The notes beneath the pieces were generated by a model. That model saw only the letters and a list, made by a program, of their open reading frames with translations. It did no database searches and had not been told where the DNA came from. A program made the position numbers and the translations under genes. A stretch of 64,000 nucleotides of DNA from Gnetum montanum (taxonomy: Eukaryota; Streptophyta; Gnetopsida; Gnetales; Gnetaceae), in NCBI GenBank assembly GCA_015680685.1, contig MNCI01020803.1:62001-126000 (forward strand), read 5' to 3'. Positions 20,960 to 33,189 of the stretch are shown here, piece after piece (the first letter of the stretch is position 1; each line of letters opens with the position of its first letter).

Positions 20960-21694
20960 TCACAAGAGTTAAACCTTAAGAAGAAACAACAATTTCTTCA
21001 CCAAGCCAAGTACTTTATGGAGATTAATGGGCAACTTTACAAAGTGTATCCCAATGGCTTGGTTCGATGGTGTGTTCCCAATATAGATCAACTGCAAGTT
21101 CTCCAAGATGCTCATGAGGGTCCTTGTGGGGGTCATTATGCTAAAAGACAAGTGGCCATCAAGATCCTGCTTGCAGGATATTATTGGCCTACATTATTTC
21201 GAGATGCCCATCATTTCGTCCAATCTTGTGAGCACTGTCAACGTGATGGGGGAATGATTGCTAGAATGGAGGGTCCGCAATAATGAATCCAACTGTTAGA
21301 ACCCTTCGACATTTGGGGAATTGATTTTATGGGGCCAATTACACCAATGTCCAATGGAAAAGCCTATATCATTGTTGTTGTTGATTACCTAACTAAATAG
21401 GCAGAAGAAGCTACTGTTAAGGACTATACATCATCTACAACTGCACAATTTTTTCAACAAAAAATCATAAATAGGTTTGGTGTGCCTTGTGCACTTATTT
21501 CAGATAATGGTACCCACTTCACAGGTGCAACCTTTTGGAAATTAATGCAACACTTAGGGGTTGAGCATAAATTGACTATACCATACCACCCCCAATCGAA
21601 CGATCAAGTAGAAGTCACCAACAAGGAGATTACAAAGATATTGATAAGAACTGTTAGCAAGTTTAGGCAAGACTGGAGCACTAAACTNTACTAA
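20960..21694 (+). pseudogene. Integrase of element B (truncated C-terminus)
   Basis: The zinc-binding domain is complete in pattern: HEGPCGGHYAKRQVA, then CEHCQRDGG. The core has WGIDFMGPI (first Asp), ISDNGTHFTGA (second Asp) and HPQSNDQVEVTNKEI (catalytic Glu in VEVTNK), so the D,D,E triad is kept despite a stop (TAG at about 21289) and one TAG near 21400. The reading is lost at the single N at 21688, and no C-terminal domain is recognisable after it. Confidence 0.85.
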
Positions 21695-23858
21695 ATTTCA
21701 AACACTATGAGAAGGACCTTATATTATTTATGCAACTTTTCCTTCAGGGGCCATGACAATATACAAACCTAAGATCCCAAATAAGAAATTGTTGGTCAAT
21801 GTACAGTAAACCAAACCTTTCCATTAGCTTAGGATAGCCAGTACACATGCTACCTTTATTGATGGACNTTAACCCTTAACTTGCTAGATGAAAATTGACT
21901 AGCTGCCCTGTCATCTAACGAGTTGCACAAGGCATTCAATAAACNATTTTTGAATTTTTGTTTTACACATTTTTTTTTACACATTCTTTCAACTTTTCTT
22001 ATTTTTATTTTACACCATCGTTCAAGTTTTTACTGTTTCTTGGTTTGCTTGATTTACTTTTATTCATCATCTAATAAGTGCTCATNTAATAAGTGCCCAT
22101 TATGATGGATTGAATTATATCATATTGATTGCTAATGTTTGGTTTTTATCTTTAAATTATGATGTTGATATTAAGGTATGGTTCTTTTGGTAAAACAAGC
22201 AATGAGTCCACATCATCCACTCATCCATACAACTCTCTATAGTCTCCTTTAGCTTGGAACTATACAGTCCCCTTTTTTTAAGTAAACTTATTAATGAATT
22301 GGTGGTTGGGTATTTTTCAAACCAAGGAAATACTTAAAGGATGAAAAGGGTGTGACTTCAAGGGAATTCGATGCATTGGTGGTGGCCATTCTCTTGGGTT
22401 TTTGGATGTTTTTTCTTGGGTTTTCCACCATTTTGAAATTGTTCAAATATCAAGAAGCCAAGTGAATAAAAATAAGTCTTTCCATGGTGTAGTTCTCACG
22501 GAAAAACAAAGAGAAAATAAAGGAAAAAAAGAAAGGAGAATTTTGATAAACAATAATAAAGCAATATAGGATACAAGCACTGGTTATGAAACTGGAAAGA
22601 CATGTTACCCATGCCTAAAGGTTCCCTCTAACTAAGGCCCTTTCTTGCTTCCTACTTCTCCATCTCACTCTCCTCGCAATGGTGGCGACTCTTTGTGGAA
22701 GCATTCTTATTGCCTCAAGAGGATGGATTGGTCAAGTGTAGTGATGTGAGATCATTGAATGTGGTTGATTTGAGTTTGGATTTAGGATAAAGTTCTACTT
22801 AGTCATCTTATTCATGAAATACATAAGGGGCTTTACACAACCTTGTTCTTGGGATTCCATTCCATTCTCTCCTCTCCATCTTTCTTCCCCTTTTCCACTT
22901 CATTGTCGATTTTATCATTAGTCCATTCTGGGTTGATGCATTTTTTTACTTTGGTGAATTCTTGTGGGTAAGTTTTTAACTCTTGCTTCCAAATGACATT
23001 CCTAAGGCCTATGGACTCTTTGGTTTGTGGGTTTTTCAAGGCATAAAGGGCATGAGCTTGCTTTGGGGAGGACCCACAGGCATTCCTTTCTGGTGAAATT
23101 GTTAAGTTCTTTTCCTTAAACATTTCCTACAATCAATCATCTCTTGTTTCATCCCCATCCATGACATCCATTTTATTGGCATTGCCATTGTTATTTTTTC
23201 CCATCTTTTTTGTTCCTTGTATTTTTCCATCTTATAGCTATCATAGGTTCGCTTTTAGTCGTGGGGGCCCTTGCACAAATTTTTTAATTTTCTCCATTTT
23301 ACTATTCACCTAACCCCTACTCCTTTGGTAGTCACCTGTGATAAATCTTCAAACCAGTTTTTGCCATAACCACAACTCAACTAATGTGCTTCATATTGAG
23401 GCAAGGTATCAACTGCATTATGGTTTATCTATCCTTACTCATTTGTGACTGCGTTGTGTGTACAAATGGTGATCATACAAACAATGAACTAGGCTTGGAG
23501 GAAGCACTTAGGATGGACCAGAATTGGAGCATTTACGAAAGGAGCAAGTCTAGTAGCGTGGCTATGGATAAACAATAGAAGGTGCAATTTTGACATTGGT
23601 GGTAACACGCTCCATCTTCTTTCTCTCTCTATTTTTCTCTTCAAGTTGCCAAATAAAGGCTTGGATGTCATTTATGTACGAGTGTTCACTACAATGGTCA
23701 TGAACACTAATGTTGTAATATGCTTATTGATCCATTCATTAGACACGTTGAGTCTATCATCCCATTCCACTGTCAATTGTCAATCAGTCAATAATCCCAT
23801 ACCTTCGCAATATTTTGTAAGGAACTCGAGGACGAGTTTTCATTTAGTCATGGGGGTA
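21695..23858. other. Element B 3' non-coding region
   Basis: About 2.2 kb between integrase and the 3' LTR, with no recognisable domain. Single Ns sit at 21868, 21945 and 22086. A 96-codon open frame lies on the - strand at 22833-23123 (lysine-rich, no family recognised). A G-run followed by TGATGA (23851-23864) marks the polypurine tract and LTR start. Confidence 0.6.
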
Positions 23859-24629
23859 TGATGAGAGCGGTTACTCTAGTGGTTTATTTTAATTATTAGA
23901 GTGGTAGTTTTTCTAATTATTAGAGTGGCAATTTTTTCAATTATTAGAGTAGTTGTTTCTCTCATTATTAGAGTGGTAGTTTTTCTAATTATTAGAGTGG
24001 CAGTTTTTCTAATTATTAGAGTAGTTGTTCCCAAGCCTATAAATACAGTGCCTAGGCACACAATTTAGAAGGAAGTCTTTTAGAAGTCTTTAAGGAGTCA
24101 AGTAGCGAAACTTTTGTAATTTGTTTGAAAGTTAGAGTACTTTCCAAGTGCCCATAGTAGGAGGTCTAAGTGTGGATGGATCTTGATTCGAGCATTGTGT
24201 ACCTGAGCACACCTTGTGTACGGCAATAAAGATGAGCTCTTCAATTCATCCTTGCAGCACTTGAGATTTGTTTTCTTACGCATTTCTTTTATTTTGTTTT
24301 CTTATGCATTTATTTTATTTTATGCACTTTACATTTCTATTATTAGCACAACAATTCATTTTGATCAATTAAGAAAATCGTTAAATTACACAAGCACGAC
24401 CATTTGAAGCATGCGTGTACTACTTGGTAACTCAGTAACGATTAGCGTTTGGTAGTCCCAGCAATGTTACACTAGTTCAGGATGTGTATGGCAAGTGGGA
24501 ACGGATGCTTATGTTAGGATTAGTTAGAACTTAGTTAATGAGTAGTTAAGTTAAATTAGTCACTTAGTTACCTCTCTCCTTCCCTACTAGCATAGGACAT
24601 AAAAACATAAAAGCTATAAAAATCATATG
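23859..24629 (+). repeat. 3' LTR of element B (runs into gap)
   Basis: It starts TGATGAGAGCGG after the purine-rich ATGGGGGTA. It contains tandem U3 repeats, a TATA box (TATAAATA, 24038-24045) and a downstream part that aligns with the LTR of element C (GATTCGAGCATTGTGTACC-like, about 24186 and 43503) and with an inverted copy at 47521-47610. The right end is lost in the N run. Confidence 0.75.
23888..24030 (+). repeat. Six-fold 22-25 base tandem repeat in element B U3
   Basis: Units of the type CTAATTATTAGAGTGGTAGT repeat six times just upstream of TATAAATA (24038). U3 tandem repeats next to the TATA box often act as LTR enhancer elements; that role is inferred here. Confidence 0.85.
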
Positions 24630-25205
24630 NNNNNNNNNNNNNNNNNNNNNNNNNNNNNNNNNNNNNNNNNNNNNNNNNNNNNNNNNNNNNNNNNNNNNNN
24701 NNNNNNNNNNNNNNNNNNNNNNNNNNNNNNNNNNNNNNNNNNNNNNNNNNNNNNNNNNNNNNNNNNNNNNNNNNNNNNNNNNNNNNNNNNNNNNNNNNNN
24801 NNNNNNNNNNNNNNNNNNNNNNNNNNNNNNNNNNNNNNNNNNNNNNNNNNNNNNNNNNNNNNNNNNNNNNNNNNNNNNNNNNNNNNNNNNNNNNNNNNNN
24901 NNNNNNNNNNNNNNNNNNNNNNNNNNNNNNNNNNNNNNNNNNNNNNNNNNNNNNNNNNNNNNNNNNNNNNNNNNNNNNNNNNNNNNNNNNNNNNNNNNNN
25001 NNNNNNNNNNNNNNNNNNNNNNNNNNNNNNNNNNNNNNNNNNNNNNNNNNNNNNNNNNNNNNNNNNNNNNNNNNNNNNNNNNNNNNNNNNNNNNNNNNNN
25101 NNNNNNNNNNNNNNNNNNNNNNNNNNNNNNNNNNNNNNNNNNNNNNNNNNNNNNNNNNNNNNNNNNNNNNNNNNNNNNNNNNNNNNNNNNNNNNNNNNNN
25201 NNNNN
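24630..25205. other. Assembly gap (576 Ns)
   Basis: An unbroken run of N. Open frames across it are meaningless. It probably hides the end of element B's LTR and the junction to the flanking DNA. Confidence 0.99.
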
Positions 25206-26667
25206 TTATGAGATTATTATAATTAGAGCAATAATCCATAATTATAATCTGAGATATTATGGATTATAAGATTCATTTGAACAGTAAACATTTTATAATA
25301 AATAAAGTCAAGATATGATGAAATATTACTCATGATCCATAATGTTAGAGATATTATTTATTCATTCATAATGCTAACCCATAATGATTATATCTTGGTT
25401 AGCATTATCCATAAGATATATACAATGAAATGATTATAAATAACTAACTTTATTTATGATGAAATGTTTATAATCATTTATGTTTATGATTATAAATATA
25501 TCATTATATACAACCAAGATTATAAATAACCGAGATAAGTATAATCATTGGCTCCCTTGTAATGACTCTTTGGCTAGGGGAGATTTATAAATAATTGGTT
25601 ATTCATGATTATGGTAAGACATGTGCATCGGTGGAGAGCTCGTTTTCATTTTCCTCAACATTGGTTAAGATCATCACAACATGATCTTGCCAAAGATCTT
25701 CCCAAGGTCTAGGCTGCCAAAGGTGCAGAAGTTCTTGTTTTTAAAATTTACCAAGTTAATAACCATATCATCCATTAGATTCCATCAATCAAGGAATATG
25801 TACATAAAGAAAAGGCCTCACTGCATGCGAGAAGATAAAAAGAAATTATCAAATTTGAACTCTTTAAGTCCTCCAAATAAGTAGGAAAATTTGTTCAAAT
25901 TATGACCAAAGTCAGGCCGACATCTTAAATTGGCTAATAATTTTCATGTGCTAGCAAAAATGCTAATGCTTTTGCATTTTATTAAAATGCATATTGCAAA
26001 TGAAAAAGTAGTCACAATCGTAACAACTAAACACATCTACTCCATGGTAATTGCTGAATTTCAAAGCATAGCCATATAAATGATAAAACCTACACAAAAT
26101 ATACAAAGAGATAAAGAGAACGTGAACTTACAAATGTCCCTTTACATTGAAAAATGGTATAGCAAAAGAAGATTACTCAAGATAGTAGTAGAAAATTAGA
26201 ATTTCAGAATTCCCTTCCACTCTAGAAAGCATTGAAAAAAGAAAAAAACCAAACTTTGAAATTTGTTTACTTTGGGAATGCAAATGTATAGGAAAGCATG
26301 CTAAGTACTTATGATAGAAGAGCTTAGCTTGAAGTGAGACTATGAAAATTGCACAAAATCATCAAAATGTAATGTTCAACATGTTACAATTCACTATAAA
26401 AAATTAACAAAAACACACATAAAGAAACTAGCAGAAAGTTTGTTTCTAGAAAGAGATTCAAATAAGCAAAGGCTATTGTTGACATAGAAACTTTAGAAGA
26501 CCCTTCCCTTCAAGCTACAGCTTCAACTGTAGCCATTACTATCCTTTCTCAAATGTCTCTAGCTCTACCCCTCATCTTGCCCCTACCTACAAGATTTTAT
26601 GCTTAAAACATACATTCAAACAAAGCTACTCAAGAAACATATTAGCCTAATTCATATATAAATTTTA
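25206..26667. other. AT-rich sequence, no gene seen
   Basis: Very AT-rich. The first 400 bases are dense with TTATAATCAT/ATGATTATAA-type inverted repeats, for example around 25467-25497. No open frame with a recognisable domain was found on either strand. Confidence 0.5.
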
Positions 26668-26739
26668 TCAAAAAAAAAAGAAACCTAAATGAAGGGATCT
26701 TCTAGCTATTATAACAAAAATTATATTATGATTCACACC

Positions 26740-27480
26740 TCCTCTACCTCCGAGGTTCAAGCTATCACAAGTGTAGAAGCTTGCATTTCCATTGCCATCG
26801 AGGCTGGTGTTTCCAGCATAAATGAGTGTGAGATTTGGATCTTCTAGCAGTAGTTCCCTAAAGTAGATTGAGGTTTTGGCATACTCACTACCATCGACAA
26901 GCATCATGATGGCTGAGAAGTCATGGTCAAGGGTGCTAACAATGATGGTCATGATCCAAGGCATGAGATTTGAGGTGATGTTAATGTTGTGTCTAGAGAT
27001 TTTGGTCGAGCAAGTGACAAAGACATGGCAATGGACTGCAGCGGTGAAGACACTGATGGCGATGTTGTTGGTGTAGTACTACTACAGGTTGTCACCAAGT
27101 GAGAGCGAAAGCATGTCAATGTCATTGGACAGAGTGGCATCTATGGTTGCAAGGATGTCAAAGCTAAAGCAACTATAGTCCCACCATATGTTGTAGATGG
27201 TGATCCATGCAAGCTAAGCCATGCCACGTGTAGTGTCGTTGGCATAGCCGAGCACACTAACATCGACCATGGCATTGCCAACAATTATTGATGATGTGTG
27301 CATGTCGTGGCCCTCGGTGTTGAGTGAGGATGCAGCAAGGGCCAACTGGCCTACTACCTTATTGTTGCCTTAGTTGAAGAAGCACATGCTGATGAGCTTG
27401 TTATTGCAATTGAAGCATGGGCCACCATCATAGGTGCCTTTCCAATGCTCCAGCGAAGCTTCAAAGTTGGAGTCATTGAA
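26740..27480 (-). pseudogene. Subtilisin-like serine protease (subtilase) fragment
   Basis: Plant subtilases are secreted proteases with Asp, His and Ser catalytic regions and a PA insert. On the - strand: HWKGTYDGGPCFNCNNKLI (27460-27390), then TEGHDMHT at the catalytic His region (usually GHGTHT), GYANDTTRGMA, SFDILATIDATLSNDIDML then SLSLG, FTAAVHCHVFVTCS, NLMPWIMTII and the PA-side segment LTLIYAGNTS (about 26800). The propeptide, catalytic Asp region and Ser region are missing. Stops interrupt at least four places and the reading shifts at the PA part. It is a dead fragment, probably of a host gene or a retrocopy; no introns are evident. Confidence 0.85.
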
Positions 27481-27878
27481 GTTGGTTCGATTGGGCTAGG
27501 TGGCCTGCAACAGCAATTGCAAACAGAGACAAAGACAGAATGAAAATGGATTTTTTATTCCCATTCTCATTTCCATTTTGCATTTGGTTACATTTGGCCT
27601 TTTTATGTGTGTAGTGGGAATACAAAATGCTATGGCTCGTTGGTTCACATTCTACACAATGGGAATATAAAAAGGTGTGGCTCTTCAATTCATGTTTTTT
27701 CCCATTTCGTGGGATCTTACATGGTGCATGATGTGGAGGGTGTTACTTGGAGGGTGACAAATCCACTCCCTCCTCCCCTCCTATCCTATAAGATGAGTTG
27801 GCCTCTCAGCCAAAATTATGATTTTTCTCAAGGCAAGCAATCACAGTTCCAGCAATTAAGCATCAGTTTACTTTCTTT

Positions 27879-28216
27879 TATTAGATAATTGAAGCCAAAT
27901 CAGCTTATTCTACTTGATCTTCAAGATGTAACTTCTTGTTGTAATATCCAGTTTGTATTCATAAAGTTAGAAATTCTATCTAAAATAAATGGTTATGTGA
28001 AAATGTACAAGTCTTGAAAAAACTGTAATTGATTGGTTGTACTTGGAAAAGGCATTATTTTCCCTTGTTTCTTGCTATAACTTTCTAAGAAAATAATAGA
28101 TCTTTGCATTGTTTTCTATGGGTTGGTTTTTTATCTTTTGCATTGAAGGGTTCTCCAAGTAAATTCTACTATGTGTTTTACTGTTCCATCAATTTTATTT
28201 GTTGTTTTTAGTAAAA
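27879..28216 (+). repeat. 5' LTR of the copia element
   Basis: It aligns with 32253-32587, for example AGATGTAACTTCTTGTTGTA and GGTTATGTGAAAATGTACAA in both. It begins TATTAGATAATTGAAGCC where the 3' copy has TGTTAGATAATTGAAGCC, so the terminal TG is mutated. Confidence 0.85.
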
Positions 28217-28218
28217 AC

Positions 28219-28230
28219 TGGTATTGGAGC
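28219..28230 (+). promoter_or_regulatory. Primer-binding site of the copia element
   Basis: TGGTATTGGAGC differs at two positions from TGGTATCAGAGC, the common initiator-methionine tRNA primer site of plant copia elements. It lies next to the 5' LTR end. Confidence 0.8.
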
Positions 28231-28231
28231 C

Positions 28232-31200
28232 ATGGATAACATGATGGAAAAGGCAATGCAATTTGAAAAGCGGAATGAAAACAATTGGCACATATGAAAA
28301 ATTATGATGGAAGATTACTTAGTTGTGAAAGAAATAGATTTGCTAATTCAAGAGAAGATTGCACAACCTTTTGGCATGCAAGATTGGGCATGGGATATTC
28401 TTGATAAAAAATGTTTGCCTACAATACGCCCTTACATTATTCTATCAATTTCATTTGATGCTACTGAATACAAAACATTTGTAGAATTATGGCAATCTCT
28501 GAAACAATCTTATGAGCAACACTCTAGTGCAAATAAAATGCATGCAATGAAAAAGTTGTTTCTTTCTAAGATGAAGGAAGGTATAACAATGAGAAAGTGT
28601 GAGTGAATTTAATTCTATTGCTACACAATTATGATCTTTGAAAATTAATTTAGAGCTGTGATACTCTTGTTAAAAGTGTTACCAATATTATGGGTAATAA
28701 TTTTAAACCTTTTGATGTGGTTGCCTCATTGTTGAATGAAGAAACTAAAAATTGCTTCAATGTAGTTGTTGAATGGAATAGATGTAGCATTGGCAACAAA
28801 ATCAAGGGGAAGGACACAATTCATAGATCAATTTGCAAATTCAAGTAGAGGAAAATTTGAAAGCAAAAACAGATCAAAATCAGAAGGAAGAAAAGGTCCT
28901 TGCTAGTATTGTGGAAAGCTGGGCCATCTACAAAAAGATTGTCATTTTCTTAAAAATAGATAGGAAGACAAAAATCAAGAAAAAGATAAAGATCATAATT
29001 CTTCTGAAGCAAATACTACATCTGATAATAGTGTTACAATGAGTGTTGCATCTGTTATGTCTACTAACAAAGATGCTTGAATTTTAGATTCTAGTGCATC
29101 ATTTCATATTTGCCTTGATAAAAGGTTTTTTTTCACATTATAAAGATATTAAGAATGATTTTGTGTATGTTGGTGATGATCACTCTTGTAAGATTTTGGG
29201 CATTTGAGATATTACCATTTTGAAATTTGATGGCAGCAAGTATACATTAAATAATGTAAGGCATGTTCCTCTGATTGCAAAGAATTTAATTTCAGTAGGA
29301 TAATTTCAGTAATGATTGGAAAGTCATTCTGGAAGATTTTTAAAGGATGCATGGATCTTCTAAAGGAAAAATAAAAGATGGAAGTTTGTATACATTGTGT
29401 GGTATGGCTTAAAAGGATTTTGCTTCTATTATTGATAAGCACACTAATTTGCAAGTTTGGCATAGCAGGATAGGTCATTTAAGTGAATGTGGTATGAAAT
29501 TACTACAAGATCAAAATTTTATTCCAAATTTTAAGGATGCATCTCTTGAATTTTGTGACCATTGTGTTATGGAAAAACAACATAGGATGAACTTTAGCAA
29601 AGATCAGCATTTCACAAAAGATAAGGCATTGGAGATGGTATATTTAGATGTGTTTGGCCCAGCAAATGTTCAATTTCATGGTGGGGCTTTTTATTTTGTT
29701 ACATTTATAGATGATTATTCTAGAAAGTGTTGGTTTTATCCCATGGCTTCTAAAGATCAGGATTTTGGTATTTTTAAAATATTTAAAGCTACAATTAAAA
29801 AGAGTGTGAAAAATATGTTAAATTTTTATTGATTGATAATGGTGAAGAATGTTGCTCTACTACTTTAATAATTTTTGTAGAAACAATGGTATTCGAATGA
29901 TAAGAATTGTTCCTAGAACACCATAACAAAATGGTGTTGTGGAAAGGATGAACAGATGCATCATGAAACATGTTAGAAGTATGTTATCAAAATCTTAGCA
30001 ACCCATTTTAGGCAAAACCTACTAATATGGATCTCCAAGCCTTCATTTAAATGGTAAGATTCCTAAAGGTCTATGGAAAGATAAAAAAATTTCATATAAT
30101 CATTTAAGAACTTTTGGGTGTGAGGCTTATTCTTTGATTCCAAAAGAAAAAAGGAGTATATTAGATGCAAAATCCCAAAGGTGTATTTTTCTTAGTTATA
30201 ATGAAGATGATAGAGGCTATAGATTGTGGGATCCTTCTATAAAACAAACTATCAGAAGTAGGAATGTTTTATTTAATGAAAGTGAGATGTTTGCTCATAA
30301 GAAAAAAGAAAAAGAAAAANAAAGTAGGAATGTTTTATTTAATGAAAGTGAGATGTTTGCTCATAAGAAAAAAGAAAAAGAAAAATTAGAAAATTTGATT
30401 ATGGATGTTAATGTTCATGTTTTTGTATCTTCAAATCAACTTAATCATGAAATTTAGCCATATATGCACAATGATGTTATTAATGTTGATATTGATAATG
30501 ATACATAGATAATAACAAGTGATGTTAATGCATCTAATGCAAATGCTGATGGGCCTTCAGTAACTCCTATACAGAAAATTAGGAGATCTTCATGGCATCA
30601 TAAACCAACACAAGGGTATTTAGCTTCTTTATATTATGCTTTATTTACTGATAAAGGTGAACCTAATTTATTTATTGATGGAGGTGAACCTGAATATTTT
30701 CAAGAAGCTATACATTGTCTTACTACTAATAAATGGCAAAAGGCTATGGTTGAGGAGATCAAAGCTTTGCATTTTAACAATACTTGGGAGTTGGTAAAGA
30801 TTCCACAAGGAAAGTTTTAAAAAATAGATAGATCTACATAATTAAGTGGGAGGCTGATGGTTCCATGTAGTACAAGGCAAGACTTGTGGTTAAAGATTAT
30901 GGACAGAAGCTTGGTATTGATTTTAATGAGATTTTTGCCCATGTGAAACATAGTTCTATTTGAGTTATTCTTTGTTTGGTTGCAAATTTAAATTTAGAAT
31001 TAGAACAACTTTTCTACATGGTGATTTAGAAGAAATTTATATATGTTAGCCTGAATGTTTTATAGATGCATCTAATCCTAATCTGGTTTGCAAATTGAAA
31101 AGGGGCTTGTATGGTTTGAAGCAAGCATCAGGGTAGTGGTATAAGAAATTTGATAATTTTATGCATAATGAGAATTATACAAGATCTAAATATGATCATT

Positions 31201-32110
31201 GCATATGTTTTAAAGGCTTTGTACAAGGTTGTTTTACTATTCTTTTACTTCATGTTGATGATATGCTGATTATCAGCAATGATCATATTAAAATTAGGTA
31301 TTTGAAGAATAATATGTCTAAATGTTTTGCTACAAAAGATATTCGTCTAGCTAAGAAGATTTTGGACATGCATATTCAAAGAGACAGAAAGCAAGGTATG
31401 CTTTTCTTAAGTCAATGTGAATATATTTTAAGAACTTTGGAATGTTTTAATATGGTTCATTATAAGTTAGTTTCTACACCATTAGCAACACATTTTAAAT
31501 TATCTAAAGACAATTGTCTAAAAAATGAAGTAGATGAAAACATAATGATAGATGTTCCTTATGCATCAATTGTTGGTATCTTGATATATGCAATGGTTTC
31601 TACTAGACCTAATATTACTTATGCAGTGGGAGTTATTTCTTGTTACATGAGCAATCCTGGGTGGGAACATTGGCAAGCAGTCAAATGGATACGTTGATAT
31701 TTGAAAGGTACACAAAAAAAAAAATGTTTATGCTTTGGAGGTTCTTCTTTGGATATTGTTGGTTTTATGGATGCTGATTTTGCTAGTTATCATGAAAGTA
31801 GAAAATCTACTACCAAGTATGTTTTCACAATTGGTGGTGATGCTTTTAGTTGGGTATCTAAGTTACAAGCTATTGTTACTTTATCCACCACAGAAGTCGA
31901 ATATGTGGCATTGACAGAAGTAACTAAAAAGATGATTTGGTTTAAGCAAGATAGGTTTTGTTCTGCATTTTGATAATCAAAGTGCAATTTATCTAGCAAA
32001 GAATGCAATGTTTCATTCAAAAACAAAACACATTAACATTTGGTACCATTTCATCCATATGGTTCTTGAAAGGAGAGATTTAGAGGTGGACAAAATTGAT
32101 ACTTAAAGAA
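28232..32110 (+). pseudogene. Copia gag-pol (decayed)
   Basis: Gag starts at ATG 28232. A zinc knuckle region at about 28909 reads YCGKLGHLQKDCH with a stop in place before it. Protease follows as ILDSSASFHIC (about 29080). GAG-pre-integrase is LQVWHSRIGHLSECGM and CDHCVMEKQ (29449-29590). Integrase core: YLDVFGPAN and FVTFIDDYSRKCWFYPM. RT: PQGKF, YGLKQASGXWY (about 31111) and LLHVDDMLII (31246-31275), which holds the catalytic VDD. RNase H: FMDADFASYHESRKSTT and TLSTTEVEYVALTE. Numerous stops and shifts. A single N at 30320 sits between identical copies. Confidence 0.88.
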
Positions 32111-32252
32111 ATGTTGTTGATTTTTTAACAAGTTGTTCCTGTAGATAAACATCTAATGTATAGAAAATAGGTTGATTTGTTAATATTGTAACCCTTGGAA
32201 ATAGTGCAACTCTTAATTTTGAAGATAGTAGATTTGTCTTCAAGTGGAAGAT

Positions 32253-32587
32253 TGTTAGATAATTGAAGCCAACTTATTCCACTTAGTGTTGATCTTCAAG
32301 ATGTAACTTCTTGTTGTAACATCCAATTTGTAATGGAAAGTTTGTATTCATAAAAATTCTCTTTAAAATAGATGGTTATGTGAAAATGTACAAAGTATTG
32401 AAAAAATTGTTAATTGATTGGTTACTTAGAAAAGGCATAGTTCTTCCTTGTTTCTTGTTGTAACTTTCCAAGAAAATAATAGAGCTCTGCATCGTTTGCA
32501 ATGGATTTTTATCCTTTGCATTAAAGGGTTTTGCATGTAAATTCCGCTGTGTTTTACTATTTCATTAATTTAATTTGCTGTTGTTTT
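32253..32587 (+). repeat. 3' LTR of the copia element
   Basis: It starts TGTTAGATAATTG after the purine tract and aligns with 27879-28216. The right end is set by loss of similarity near TTGTTTTGAC and is uncertain by a few bases. Confidence 0.85.
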
Positions 32588-32950
32588 GACTAAGAGAGTA
32601 ACTTGGAGCATCTGGAGGTGATCATTCGCCACAATTCAAATAAAAAATAATTAATATAACAAAAAAAACTTTTAAAATAATATAATTAAACATAAAACAA
32701 GTGCCAACCAGCAATCCGAGTCGATCGAAGTTCAAACAAAGTCCACATGTTTGCCGAGAGTATATAATCATTGGTGCGAATATATTGGCCTTCAAACAAA
32801 CGTTCAGCTAGAAAAGTCATTATCCAGGGCTCCACGGAAGTAGCACAGAAAAATAAGTGGCGAGGAATTGGCATCATTAAAGGATGATAAAGAGAATGAT
32901 GCTTCGACAATATGTTTTTTTTCCACATCATGTAAATCTGCAAGTTGGAA

Positions 32951-33189
32951 TTTTGGTCTCGGAACAGGATCTATTCAATTCTATTGTTTTAAACTCTGTT
33001 GCGGGAACGCAACGGATTCATAAAGTTTCGCGTTTTTCGTTGCGGAAACAGATCTCTTTTCAAAACGTCGTTTTGGAATTTTGCTCTCGGGAACAGGATC
33101 TATTCCAATTCTATGGTTTTAAAAACGCAACGTATTCATGAAGTTTCACGTTTTTTCGTTGCGGAAACGGATCTCGTTTTAAAACGTCG
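32951..33189 (+). repeat. Two-copy 119-base tandem repeat
   Basis: TTTTGGTCTCGGAACAGGAT to AAAACGTCG (32951-33069) is repeated at 33070-33189 with a few differences and the same GTTGCGGAAAC, GATCTC and AAAACGTCG. Open frames here are repeat products. Confidence 0.85.

Larger units (their letters stand above)
17721..24629 (+). mobile_element. Element B: Ty3/gypsy retrotransposon interrupted by element A
   Basis: Gag remnant, protease, RT, RNase H and integrase follow in gypsy order, then a long non-coding part and a 3' LTR that reaches the assembly gap. Its gag aligns with element C (45590-45960), which shows that element A inserted into B's gag. RT features (MDDFS, no extra RNase H, no chromodomain seen) suggest an Athila-like or other non-chromovirus lineage; that placement is tentative. 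The left part of B lies beyond the left edge. Confidence 0.85.
27879..32590 (+). mobile_element. Ty1/copia LTR retrotransposon (decayed)
   Basis: Two LTRs of about 335 bases frame gag, protease, integrase, RT and RNase H in copia order (integrase before RT). A copia-type primer site follows the 5' LTR. A purine-rich AAGTGGAAGAT precedes the 3' LTR. Many stops and frameshifts occur throughout. No clear target-site duplication could be read. Confidence 0.9.

Noticed and set aside
24568-25239. Long open frames on both strands across the N run
   Set aside because: They consist of unknown bases and carry no information.
32587-32625. Second copia primer-site-like sequence after the 3' LTR (TTGGAGC)
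   Set aside because: Only a few bases match and spacing differs from 28219; more likely chance than a tandem element.
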